A stretch of DNA of 64,000 nt from GCA-2746605 sp963710615 (GTDB lineage Bacteria > Bacteroidota > Ignavibacteria > Ignavibacteriales > Melioribacteraceae): contig CAVQBF010000001.1 in the NCBI GenBank assembly GCA_963710615.1, forward strand, positions 372,001-436,000, in the 5' to 3' direction. The notes below the pieces were generated by a model. The model was not told the origin of the DNA and did not search any database. It saw only the letters and a program-made list of their open reading frames with translations. Made by a program: the position numbers and the translations under genes. Of this stretch, positions 27,768 to 36,433 are shown in pieces. How positions within the stretch are numbered: the first letter of the stretch is position 1; each line of letters opens with the position of its first letter.

Positions 27768-28613
27768 TTATGTCAATTTTAGCACTTTCACTTCAAAGTA
27801 ACATTTAATCAGTAAATACAGTTTGTAAAAATTTGAAATTCTTACGCGCTTACTCATTAACTGATTGATATCCATTCTTTTAATTTTTTTGTATAGCATA
27901 AAATAATAAATATAAGCTGAGTAAACACCAAGCTTAACACCTATTGGTAATCTTTTAATTCCCAAGTAGGCTTCGTGAAATTCTTTTGCAATTTCTGACT
28001 CTAGCTTTTGTTTATTACTATCATTTATTGAAACTTCTTGATGAACATCTGGTAAATAAATCCTGCTCCTATCGCTGAGATCACTCTTGATATCTCTTAA
28101 AAAATTAACTTTTTGAAAGGCAGAGCCAAGCATTTTGGCAGCATATTCCAAATCATTATACTTTTCTTGATCTCCTTCGACAAAGATTTTTAAACACATT
28201 AATCCCACAACTTCTGCAGAACCGTAAATATATTCATCATAATCATTTCTTTCATAAGAGGTCTCATCCAAATCCATTTCCATACTTTTAAGGAAAGCGT
28301 CTATTAAATCACTGCCAATATTATATTTGTTTACAACATTTTGAAAAGCGTGAATTATTGGATTTGTAGAAATTCCATGTTCAATTGCTTCATAAGTATC
28401 TTCTTTAAATTTCTTAAGTAAGTATTCCTTATCAGATTGATGAAATGTATCAACAATCTCATCTGCAACTCTTACCCATCCATAAATTGAATAAACCGGA
28501 TCACGATATTCAGGAGCAAAAACTTTAATACCCAAACTAAATGATGTGCTGTAAGCAACAGTCAGCTTTTTACTTAATTTAGCACAAGTATATTCATAAT
28601 GTTCAAGAGTCAT
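27768..28613 (-). CDS. crtB: phytoene synthase
   Basis: CrtB joins two geranylgeranyl diphosphates head to head to give phytoene. The 281 aa protein has the two Asp-rich motifs of the trans-prenyl head-to-head synthases: VADEIVD near residue 50 and FLRDIKSDLSDRSRIYLP near 165. It overlaps crtI by 11 bases. No GGPP synthase (crtE) gene is in the window, so precursor supply is encoded elsewhere. Confidence 0.95.
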   Translation of the reverse strand: MTLEHYEYTCAKLSKKLTVAYSTSFSLGIKVFAPEYRDPVYSIYGWVRVADEIVDTFHQSDKEYLLKKFKEDTYEAIEHGISTNPIIHAFQNVVNKYNIGSDLIDAFLKSMEMDLDETSYERNDYDEYIYGSAEVVGLMCLKIFVEGDQEKYNDLEYAAKMLGSAFQKVNFLRDIKSDLSDRSRIYLPDVHQEVSINDSNKQKLESEIAKEFHEAYLGIKRLPIGVKLGVYSAYIYYFMLYKKIKRMDINQLMSKRVRISNFYKLYLLIKCYFEVKVLKLT

Positions 28614-30075
28614 TTTTAACCCTTTCGGAAACTAATTTTGAACTAATGACAACCATCGGCAAACCTGTGCCGGGTGTTGTTGAAGCGCCTACATAATATA
28701 AATTTGAGAAATGCTCATCCTTGTTTTTTGGTCTAAACGCACCAACTTGATCTAAATCATGAGCTAAACCCAAGCCTGAACCACGATAAAGATTAAATGA
28801 ATCCTGCCAGTCAATTGGTGTTTTAATTGATTTTGTTAAAATGTTCGATTTAACATCATAACCGACTCTATCTGAAAAGTCAGTAATAATATTATCAGCT
28901 AATTCATCTTTATCATCCCAGTTGCTTTTATATCTTAAATCGGGAACCGGACAGAGAATAAAAATATTCTCACACCCTTCGGGTGCACATGATTTATCTG
29001 ATTTTGTTGAAACATTTACATAGTAGTAAGGTTTCTTAGGACTAATCGATGAAGTAAAAATTGTGTCTGCATAATCTTTAAAGTTACTGCCAAGAAAATA
29101 ATTATGATGTATCAATCCATCAATCTCACCTTTTACGCCAAGGTAAATTGTAAATGGTGAAAGAGTCCAGTGCATCTTATCTAATTTTTCTTCTCTAAAT
29201 TTTTCTCTTCCAAGAATTTTACCTCTGAAGGAAGCAGCATCTGAGTTGCTAATAAATATATCAGATTGCCATCTTTTCCCATTTTGGTCAACAACCTCAG
29301 CAAGTCTGCCGTTATTGTTTCCAATTTCAACTACTTCTGTATTATAATGGAACTCAACTCCACGCTCAATTAAAACTTTTACAATGGAATTAACTATGTT
29401 GTACATTCCGCCATTAACACTCCAATAACCATTATGTCGCATTTCTGTGTAACTAAGTAAGGAATAAATTGATGGTGTTTGAAATGGAGTTGAGCCCAAA
29501 AAGAAAGCAACTAATGAGAAAATAATCTTAATTTCATCTGAACTGAAATTTTTATCCAGCTCTTGCCACATTGTTCTAAATAAATAAGGGATATGCTTAA
29601 AAGGAACCTTCGACATTTTTAGAAAATAATCCAACATTCCCTTATAATTAGATTGAACAACTTGCAGCTCGGTATCGTGAAAGAAATCTCCTGCACGATT
29701 TAGATACTTATCAAGCTTTTTCGCTAAATCGGGTTCAACATTTTTGAACTCCTCTTCAAGCTTATTTAAATCTTTAAAAATTCTGTATGGCTCTTTTTTG
29801 TTCTCAAAGTAAACTTGATAAATAGGATCCAGTTCTTGCATTTTAAGTGGGTTCTCAATACCGGCGTCTTCAAATAATCTATCAAATTCGTATGTCATGC
29901 TCATAAAAGACGGACCCATATCAAACTTAAATCCATCTTGCGTCATCGTATTGAGTCGCCCCCCGGGAGTTGAATACTTCTCAAGGATAGTAATTTTATA
30001 ATTACTATCCTTTGAGAGTCTTAAAGCTGTGGATAAACCACCTAAACCAGATCCTATTATTGTTATTTTTTTCAT
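28603..30075 (-). CDS. crtI: phytoene desaturase (CrtI type)
   Basis: CrtI is an FAD-dependent desaturase turning phytoene into lycopene through all four steps. At 490 aa it starts ITIIGSGLGGLSTALRLSKD, has the PGGRLNTMTQDGFKFDMGPSF segment typical of bacterial CrtI, and ends with the GASTTPGTGLPMVVISSKLV signature. It begins five bases after the stop of the T9SS DUF4397 gene, so the surface protein and the pigment enzymes share a transcript. Confidence 0.95.
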   Translation of the reverse strand: MKKITIIGSGLGGLSTALRLSKDSNYKITILEKYSTPGGRLNTMTQDGFKFDMGPSFMSMTYEFDRLFEDAGIENPLKMQELDPIYQVYFENKKEPYRIFKDLNKLEEEFKNVEPDLAKKLDKYLNRAGDFFHDTELQVVQSNYKGMLDYFLKMSKVPFKHIPYLFRTMWQELDKNFSSDEIKIIFSLVAFFLGSTPFQTPSIYSLLSYTEMRHNGYWSVNGGMYNIVNSIVKVLIERGVEFHYNTEVVEIGNNNGRLAEVVDQNGKRWQSDIFISNSDAASFRGKILGREKFREEKLDKMHWTLSPFTIYLGVKGEIDGLIHHNYFLGSNFKDYADTIFTSSISPKKPYYYVNVSTKSDKSCAPEGCENIFILCPVPDLRYKSNWDDKDELADNIITDFSDRVGYDVKSNILTKSIKTPIDWQDSFNLYRGSGLGLAHDLDQVGAFRPKNKDEHFSNLYYVGASTTPGTGLPMVVISSKLVSERVKNDS

Positions 30076-30080
30076 TTTAT

Positions 30081-32565
30081 TTATTTGATTAGGTTCATTT
30101 TCCTAACTTGATTGAACTTTCCAGCAGTGATTTGATAAATATATGTACCACTAGCTAGATTAGACGCATCAAAATTAACTTGATACGAGCCTGCGTTCAG
30201 ATTTTCACTTACCAAGGTAGTTATTTCACTACCTAGTATATTATATATTTTTAACGAAACGTTTTCAGCTTTTGGTATAGAGAATGAAATCGTTGTAGAT
30301 GGATTAAACGGATTTGGATAATTTTGTTCCATCACAAAGGTTTCAGGAATAGTATTAAAATTACTTGCACTAATATCAGTAATTATTGACGGAAATTCAA
30401 CTACAGTACCATTAGCAAGTGCAGCAAAAATACCAAAAGCTTCACCATTTTGATTAGCAGAAGGTGTTAAGAAACCGGAAGCAAATACAGCAGCACTTCC
30501 ACCACCTAAACCGCTTAAGTCAGCAGTAAATGAAGCAACAATAGTTTCATTATCTTCAGCCGGAGTTACATCTAAAATGTAAGAAGCAGCTGGTACAGGA
30601 ACATAACCAGTAATATCAGTATAAGCAGCGTTGTCAACTAAAGTAGCAACATCTCTTGCAATAACGTCAACTGCAGGGGCATCAGTAGCACCGTGCAATA
30701 CAAAGAACTCAACATTATCAGATGTAGATTCTTCTTGAGCCATATCTTTAACTAAAAGTTCAAAACCAGTACTTCTAGCTTCAGGATTAGCAGCAAACTG
30801 AGTTGGATCAAGAACACCATTAGCGAAAACAACATATTTACCCATGTCAGCTAATTGACCAATAGGAATAGTTGCAATTACGCCATCAGTATGGTACCAG
30901 TTGAAGTAGGAGCAGCAATAATAACACTTAAATCAACACCAGCAGGGGCATCAACAAAAGGAGTTGCAGCTCTGAAAGCAAAATCATCTAATTTTAAAAG
31001 TTCATTTGATCCTTCCATTAAATAAATATCAACTGAAGCGGCAGCAGGATCAGCTGCATTGTGTATTACTTGTACTCTGGCTTGAGGAACATAAGCTGGA
31101 AATTCAACTACAGTACCATTAGCAAGTGCAGCAAAAATACCAAAAGCATCACCATCTTGATTAGCAGAAGGTGTTAAGAAACCGGAAGCAAATACAGCAG
31201 CACTTCCACCACCTAAACCACTTAAGTCAGCAGTAAATGAAGCAACAATAGTTTCATTATCTTCAGCCGGAGTTACATCTAAAATGTAAGAAGCAGCTGG
31301 TACAGGAATATAACCAGTCATGTCAGTATAAGCAGCGTTGTCAACTAAAGTAGCAACATCTCTTGCAATAACGTCAACTGCAGGGGCATCAGTAGCACCA
31401 TGCAATACAAAGAACTCAACATTATCAGATGTAGATTCTTCTTGAGCCATATCTTTAACTAAAAGTTCAAAACCAGTACTTCTAGCTTCAGGATTAGCAG
31501 CAAACTGAGTTGGATCAAGAACACCATTAGCGAAAACAACATATTTACCCATGTCAGCTAATTGACCAATAGGAATAGTTGCAATAACGCCGTTAGCATT
31601 ATCAGTTGAAGTAGGAGCAGCGATAATAACACTTAAATCAACACCAGCAGGGGCATCAACAAAAGGAGTTGCAGCTCTGAAAGCAAAATCATCTAATTTT
31701 AAAAGTTCATTTGATCCTTCCATTAAATAAATATCAACTGAAGCGGCAGCAGGATCAGCTGCATTGTGTATTACTTGTACTCTGGCTTGAGGAACATAAG
31801 CTGGGAATTCAACTACAGTACCATTAGCAAGTGCAGCAAAAATACCAAAAGCTTCACCATTTTGATTAGCAGAAGGTGTTAAGAAACCGGAAGCAAATAC
31901 AGCAGCACTTCCACCACCTAAACCGCTTAAGTCAGCAGTAAATGAAGCAACAATAGTTTCATTATCTTCAGCCGGAGTTACATCTAAAATGTAAGAAGCA
32001 GCTGGTACAGGAATATAACCAGTAATATCAGTATAAGCAGCGTTGTCAACTAAAGTAGCAACATCTCTTGCAATAACGTCAACTGCAGGGGCATCAGTAG
32101 CACCGTGCAATACAAAGAACTCAACATTATCAGATGTAGATTCTTCTTGAGCCATATCTTTAACTAAAAGTTCAAAACCAGTACTTCTAGCTTCAGGATT
32201 AGCAGCAAACTGAGTTGGATCAAGAACACCATTAGCGAAAACAACATATTTACCCATGTCAGCTAATTGACCAATAGGAATAGTTGCAATACACCGCCGT
32301 TAGCATTATCAGTTGAAGTAGGAGCAGCGATAATAACACTTAAATCAACGCCAGCAGGGGCATCAACAAAAGGAGTTGCAGCTCTGAAAGCGAAATCATC
32401 TAATTTTAATAGTTCATTTGATCCTTCCATTAAATAAATATCTACTGAAGCGGCAGCAGGATCAGCTGCATTGTGTATTACTTGTACTCTGGCTGTTTGA
32501 GCCATAAAAGTGCTAGCCAAAAAGAAAACGGCGGCTAATGCGGTAAATCTTAGTTTGTTAAACAT
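30081..32565 (-). CDS. T9SS-secreted protein of three DUF4397 repeats (two frameshifts)
   Basis: A signal peptide (LAAVFFLASTFMAQ) leads into three near-identical tandem units of about 235 aa (starting near 32493, 31786 and 31081), each beginning ARVQVIHNAADPAAASVDIYL and holding two DUF4397 Ig-like modules. A C-terminal type IX sorting domain has NYPNPFNPSTTISFSIP and ends YIYQITAGKFNQVRKMNLIK. Shifts near 32290 and 30886, at equivalent places before VIATIPIGQLAD, split it into three literal ORFs. Because the units are nearly identical in DNA, mis-assembly or a collapsed repeat is likely. About 825 aa if repaired. Probably a surface protein made with carotenoids; its role is unknown. Confidence 0.85.
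31081..32493 (-). repeat. in-gene tandem repeats, period about 705 bp
   Basis: Units 1 and 2 of the DUF4397 gene; the third runs on from 31081 to about 30380. The copies are nearly identical even at silent positions, for example the runs around GTTGACAACGCTGC and GCTGATCCTGCTGCC on the coding strand. This implies recent duplication or gene conversion. Confidence 0.8.
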
Positions 32566-32573
32566 TGTAACTC

Positions 32574-33026
32574 CTATTTATTATTAAAAAATTTTTCTAG
32601 TACTGTAAATCTGTACTCAAAGATTTTTTCAACTTTATTTTTTATAAAAAATTTATTTATTAGCTTACTTAAGAATTTCGGATACAAGTCATAATCAACT
32701 GTATCCACTATTTTTGTTTTATCTCCTAAATCAAAAAACTCGTGTGTATGCTCCCATTTCTTATAAGGTCCGAATTTCTGAATATCCTGAAAAAGATGTG
32801 GAGGATTATACTTTGAGATTAATGTTTTCCAAGGGAATTTTATTAAACCTAACTTTACTGTATAATCAAAGATTGCGCCTTCTTTCATTTCCAATGGTTT
32901 CGGCGTTTTTATAATAAAACCTAAATCTGGAGGAGTAATCTTTTCAAGATTCTCAGGACTCTCAAAAAAAGGAAATACCTCTTTTATTGGAGCATTTATT
33001 ATTTGAGTTTTTTTTAGAGTAAACAT
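32574..33026 (-). CDS. SRPBCC-family (START-like) protein
   Basis: A 150 aa protein of the SRPBCC/polyketide cyclase-like fold, with FPFFESPENLEKITPPDLGFIIKTP at the N terminus and HTHEFFDLGDKTKIVDTVDYDLYP in the second half. The group binds hydrophobic ligands in a deep cavity, and members are often found beside light-inducible oxidoreductase genes. It may bind a carotenoid or precursor; this is inference. It sits between a hairpin downstream of the fasciclin gene and the DUF4397 repeat gene. Confidence 0.82.
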   Translation of the reverse strand: MFTLKKTQIINAPIKEVFPFFESPENLEKITPPDLGFIIKTPKPLEMKEGAIFDYTVKLGLIKFPWKTLISKYNPPHLFQDIQKFGPYKKWEHTHEFFDLGDKTKIVDTVDYDLYPKFLSKLINKFFIKNKVEKIFEYRFTVLEKFFNNK

Positions 33027-33034
33027 TTTGATTT

Positions 33035-33072
33035 TATTTTATAAAAGGTCTCATATATTTCAATGAGACCTT
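33035..33072 (-). terminator. intra-operon hairpin, possible partial terminator
   Basis: AAGGTCTCAT (33045-33054) and ATGAGACCTT (33063-33072) form a perfect ten-pair stem with an eight-base loop. On the minus strand it is followed by TTTATAAAATAAAA. It lies between the fasciclin and SRPBCC genes and could lower expression of the pigment genes relative to the two genes before it, or protect the 3' end of the upstream mRNA. Confidence 0.55.
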
Positions 33073-33095
33073 AATGAATAATTATTTTCTAATTA

Positions 33096-33617
33096 CTATT
33101 TTGCTTCTGGAATTAAAACAGTGTCAATTATATGAATTACACCATTTGAAGCCATTACATCAGCAGTTGTTACTTGTGAATTATTGATGAATACTTTTCC
33201 ATCTTCTACTTTTATTTTTACATCTGACTTAGCTAATGTAGAAGCAGAATTTAATTTTACTACTTCACCCGATGTTACATTTCCACTTACTACATGATAT
33301 AATAGAATGTTTGTTAGAGCAGCTTTATCTTTTAGTAAACTTTCTACAGTACCTTCAGGTAATTTTGCAAAAGCATCATCTGTTGGGGCAAAGACTGTAA
33401 AAGGACCTTCTCCTTGTAGAGTTTCAACCAAATCAGCTTCAGTTAAAGCAGTTGCCAAGGTATTGAATGATCCGGCTTCGAGAGCTATAGATATAATATC
33501 CTTTTTCTCGCTAGTTTCTGACTTTTTGTGATCAGAAGCTATTAAGGTTGAAGCAAAGAAAAATATTGTTAATGATACTAGTGTTGCAAATGCGATTTTA
33601 TTTATTGTGTTTGTCAT
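33096..33617 (-). CDS. secreted fasciclin-domain protein
   Basis: A 173 aa protein with a signal peptide (FATLVSLTIFFFASTLIAS) and a single FAS1 domain: FNTLATALTEADLVETLQ, the H1 motif GPFTVFAPTDDAFAKLP, ILLYHVVSG and the H2-like NGVIHIIDTVLIP. FAS1 proteins act in adhesion, and some bind carotenoids in algae. Its place in a carotenoid operon makes pigment binding worth considering. Second gene from the operator. Confidence 0.93.
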   Translation of the reverse strand: MTNTINKIAFATLVSLTIFFFASTLIASDHKKSETSEKKDIISIALEAGSFNTLATALTEADLVETLQGEGPFTVFAPTDDAFAKLPEGTVESLLKDKAALTNILLYHVVSGNVTSGEVVKLNSASTLAKSDVKIKVEDGKVFINNSQVTTADVMASNGVIHIIDTVLIPEAK

Positions 33618-33658
33618 TTTGGTTACCTCTTAAATTTTATTTTATTTATTTTAAATAT

Positions 33659-34351
33659 TTAGTTATTTACGATAATTTGTGCACCTAAGGCTTGAGCGTC
33701 TGACCCACCGACGAAACCTTTAGCAAATACTGTATAAATCATTCCATCAGCAACTGCAATACCGGGTAGTTCTAAAACAACTGTGTCTGTTCCAGCTAAT
33801 CTTACTTGAAGATCATAACTTCCAGCAGGTAAAGGAGTAAAATCTGAATAATCTTTAAACTCATAGTTACCAAATACTATTGAACCATCAGTAGTAGTAA
33901 TATCAACAGCAGGCGCATCTGGAGATAAGTGAATAAATCTTACATGGGCATTTCCCATTGCAGGAGCGGTTAAATCATCTACTATTACTAGTGGACTTAA
34001 ATTTGAAACCTGGTCAACAGCAAAAACTGAATAGTTTGACATTCCCATTAAGTTAAGATCAGCCTCTATTACAGTTGTTGATGTACCTGTTACATTAACT
34101 TTTACATTTCTCATACCTTCATCAACTGGAAGATATCCAGTATTGTTTGGAAATGTTAAATTTGATCCGGCTACTGCGTCATCTACTAATAGATCTACTC
34201 CGGGTGCATCTGGTGAAGCATGTACTACTTTAACATTTGCTTTTTCTAATACTGGAGCAGTATTGTTGTCATTATCGTCATCTGAACAGCTTACTACTAT
34301 AAATGATGATAGTACTAAAAGCGCTAGGAGTTTTTTGATATTGTGTTTCAT
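33659..34351 (-). CDS. DUF4397 lipoprotein
   Basis: A 230 aa predicted lipoprotein with a lipobox at SFIVVSC, then an acidic DDDNDN linker and two DUF4397 modules (ANVKVVHASPDAPGVDLLV and AHVRFIHLSPDAPAVDITT). It is related to the large three-repeat protein in the same operon but anchored by lipid, not by T9SS. AGAGG lies before the ATG. It is the first recognisable gene after the CarH-type operator, at about 220 bases from the predicted start of transcription. Function unknown. Confidence 0.85.
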   Translation of the reverse strand: MKHNIKKLLALLVLSSFIVVSCSDDDNDNNTAPVLEKANVKVVHASPDAPGVDLLVDDAVAGSNLTFPNNTGYLPVDEGMRNVKVNVTGTSTTVIEADLNLMGMSNYSVFAVDQVSNLSPLVIVDDLTAPAMGNAHVRFIHLSPDAPAVDITTTDGSIVFGNYEFKDYSDFTPLPAGSYDLQVRLAGTDTVVLELPGIAVADGMIYTVFAKGFVGGSDAQALGAQIIVNN

Positions 34352-34555
34352 TGTGTTACCTCTTTAGTTTGTTATTATTATATGATTTGTTATTTTTTTT
34401 TTGCTATTACTAAACAGAAATCCATTTGCACTAATTAAAAAAGTGTTAAAGCTTTTTTCAGCAGATTCTTTTTTTTGAAAACCTTCAAATTCCATTGTCT
34501 TTATATTGAGTTGAAGATTTAGAATTATATGTTTTATTTCGCTTATCATTTCCAC

Positions 34556-34605
34556 TGTCTAGATTTTGTTTATGCAAAGGTAAGCAATTGTCTAGGACTT
34601 GTCAA
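34556..34605 (-). promoter_or_regulatory. CarH-type operator and promoter of the carotenoid operon
   Basis: Read forward, TGTCTA (34556), TGTTTA (34567), TGTCTA (34589) and TGTCAA (34600) fall on an exact 11-bp grid, with one weak position at 34578. Read on the minus strand the last two are TTGACA and TAGACA, and TTGACA is followed after 17 bases by TACCTTTG (34582-34575), a perfect Bacteroidota TAnnTTTG -7 element. CarH tetramers are known to bind 11-bp direct repeats over the -35 region, so this fits a light-controlled promoter. Confidence 0.75.
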
Positions 34606-34652
34606 GTAAAATCGTAAAAAAAAATTAATTATTTTGAAAAAGGACTAAAAAG

Positions 34653-34684
34653 GTTGACAAATGCTAGACAGTTTATTATATTTC
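34653..34684 (+). promoter_or_regulatory. CarH-type operator and promoter of carH
   Basis: TTGACA (34654-34659) and TAGACA (34665-34670) repeat at 11 bp. TATATTTC follows TTGACA after 17 bases, close to the TAnnTTTG element. The block GTTGACAAATGCTAGACAG matches the crt and TonB operators. It would make carH autoregulated, with transcription starting at or just before ATG 34688. Confidence 0.7.
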
Positions 34685-34687
34685 GGT

Positions 34688-35623
34688 ATGAAAAATACAA
34701 ATACATACCCAATAAAAGTTGTATCTGATCTAACAGGCCTAAGTATTCATGTAATTAGAGCTTGGGAAAAAAGATACAATGTAGTAGTTCCTGAAAGAAC
34801 TGATACTAATAGAAGACTTTACTCTCACTCAGATATTGAGAAATTAAAGTTACTATCTAAAGCCTCTGATAAAGGTTATGCTATTGGATCTTTAGCTTCG
34901 TTAAGTATAAAGGATTTGAATAGTATTTTGGTCGGAGAGGAAAATGAAGGAATCGATTCTACATCAGAATTAGATCTCAATAGTCATCTTGGAGATTCCA
35001 ATATCTATTTAAAGAACTGTATAATGGCGGTTAAAAATTTAAATTCGCATGAACTTGAAAAAGAATTGTATAAAGCTCTTGTTGATTATCCGCAAATCAA
35101 ATTTATAGATGAAGTAGTTGCTCCTTTATTAGAAATAATAGGAAATATGTGGAAAAGCGGTGAAATTAGAATTTTGCACGAACATATTGCAACAGCAGTA
35201 ATAAGAAAATTTCTAACAACATTAATAGATAATAATTCCATAACCACAAATGCCCCATCTATAATAATAGCAACTCCTAAAGGTCAGCTACATGAGTTAG
35301 GCGCTCTAATAATCGGGGTAATTGCATCTTCCGATGGTTGGAATGTTACCTATATGGGTCCTGATTTACCCGGAGAAGAAATTGCGGCTGCAATTGAGAG
35401 ACTTAAACCGAAAATAGTTGCACTTAGTATTGTTTATCCAAGTGATGATTTTACATTAGATAAAGAAATGTTAAAATTGCAGAAACTTCTTGGCAAGGAT
35501 TCATTTATTATTGCCGGCGGTAGAAGTGCAAAATCTTATGAAAAGGTTTTAAATAAGATGGGTGCTAAAATTATCACTCAAACAAATGAGTTCAGAGAAG
35601 AACTTGAGAGAAATAGAAGATAA
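34688..35623 (+). CDS. carH: CarH-type B12-dependent photoreceptor repressor (MerR family)
   Basis: About 311 aa from ATG 34688. The MerR-type DNA-binding domain (VIRAWEKRYNVVVPERTDTNRRLYS) is at about residues 7-75. A helical cap domain carries W-x9-EH (MWKSGEIRILHEH), the photosensory signature of CarH. The cobalamin-binding Rossmann domain has the His ligand in QLHELGALIIG. In the dark, AdoCbl-bound CarH tetramers repress carotenoid genes; light breaks the Co-C bond and releases them. An ATG at 34661 lies inside the operator and is less likely. The gene is divergent from the crt operon and heads the rightward block. Confidence 0.92.
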   Translation: MKNTNTYPIKVVSDLTGLSIHVIRAWEKRYNVVVPERTDTNRRLYSHSDIEKLKLLSKASDKGYAIGSLASLSIKDLNSILVGEENEGIDSTSELDLNSHLGDSNIYLKNCIMAVKNLNSHELEKELYKALVDYPQIKFIDEVVAPLLEIIGNMWKSGEIRILHEHIATAVIRKFLTTLIDNNSITTNAPSIIIATPKGQLHELGALIIGVIASSDGWNVTYMGPDLPGEEIAAAIERLKPKIVALSIVYPSDDFTLDKEMLKLQKLLGKDSFIIAGGRSAKSYEKVLNKMGAKIITQTNEFREELERNRR

Positions 35624-35672
35624 AATTTAACAATTGGTTAAAAAAGTTATAGAAGGTAAGTAGAAAAATATT

Positions 35673-36422
35673 ATGAAAACAAAAAGATTTGAAAATAAAG
35701 TAGTGCTTATTATTGGTGCTACAGGCGGAATTGGGGAAATTATATCTCAGAGACTATCTGAGGAAAATGCAAAACTAATTTTATTTTCCAGAAATAACGA
35801 TAAGCTTGATAAACTTGAACAAAAATTAGATACAGAGTTAATAAAGATTGTTGGTGATGCTTCCAATTCTGAAGATTTAGATAATGCAGTAACTTTAGGA
35901 ATTGAAAAATTTGGTAAAATTGACTCACTAATTCATGCAGTTGGTTCAATTATTCTTAAACCGATACACAATACAGATGAGGATACATTTAGAGATATTG
36001 TTGAGCTTAATTTGATTTCACCTTTTATTGCAATTAAATCTGTTATAAGAAAAATGATGAATCAAAAAAGTGGTAACGTAGTAATAATCTCTTCAGTCGC
36101 CGGTTCAAAAGGTTTGATGAATCATGAAGCAATCAGTGCTGCAAAGGGCGGATTGGAAGCGATGATACGTTCGGCATCAGTGACTTATGCAAAAAGAGGA
36201 ATTAGATTTAACGGTGTTGCTCTTGGTTTAATCGATACACCACTGGCGAAGTTTTTAACGGAGAATGAAATTTCAATGAAAGCTTCTGAATCATTACATC
36301 CAATGGGGAGAATTGGAAAGCCCGAAGATGTTGTTGAAGCTATACTTTACTTAGCTTCTGATGATTCATCGTGGGTAACAGGTTCAATAATTCCAATTGA
36401 TGGCGGAATGAAAGCTAACTAG
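35673..36422 (+). CDS. SDR-family oxidoreductase
   Basis: A 249 aa classical short-chain dehydrogenase with the cofactor motif GATGGIGEIIS, SSVAGSKG around the catalytic Ser, and C-terminal PEDVVEAILYLASDDSSWVTGSIIPIDGG. The catalytic Tyr expected in YxxxK is replaced: the stretch reads NHEAISAAKGG, so the usual Tyr position is Ile or Ser. The Lys remains. This may change or reduce catalysis. It starts 49 bases after carH and nearly abuts the next FAD gene. Confidence 0.85.
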   Translation: MKTKRFENKVVLIIGATGGIGEIISQRLSEENAKLILFSRNNDKLDKLEQKLDTELIKIVGDASNSEDLDNAVTLGIEKFGKIDSLIHAVGSIILKPIHNTDEDTFRDIVELNLISPFIAIKSVIRKMMNQKSGNVVIISSVAGSKGLMNHEAISAAKGGLEAMIRSASVTYAKRGIRFNGVALGLIDTPLAKFLTENEISMKASESLHPMGRIGKPEDVVEAILYLASDDSSWVTGSIIPIDGGMKAN

Positions 36423-36433
36423 GGAAAATGTAA

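Noticed and set aside
34364..34555. 63-codon minus-strand ORF in the crt leader
   Set aside because: It fills the 5' region between the operator and the DUF4397 lipoprotein gene but has a weak ribosome site, biased composition and no recognisable motif. It could be a leader peptide; evidence is insufficient.
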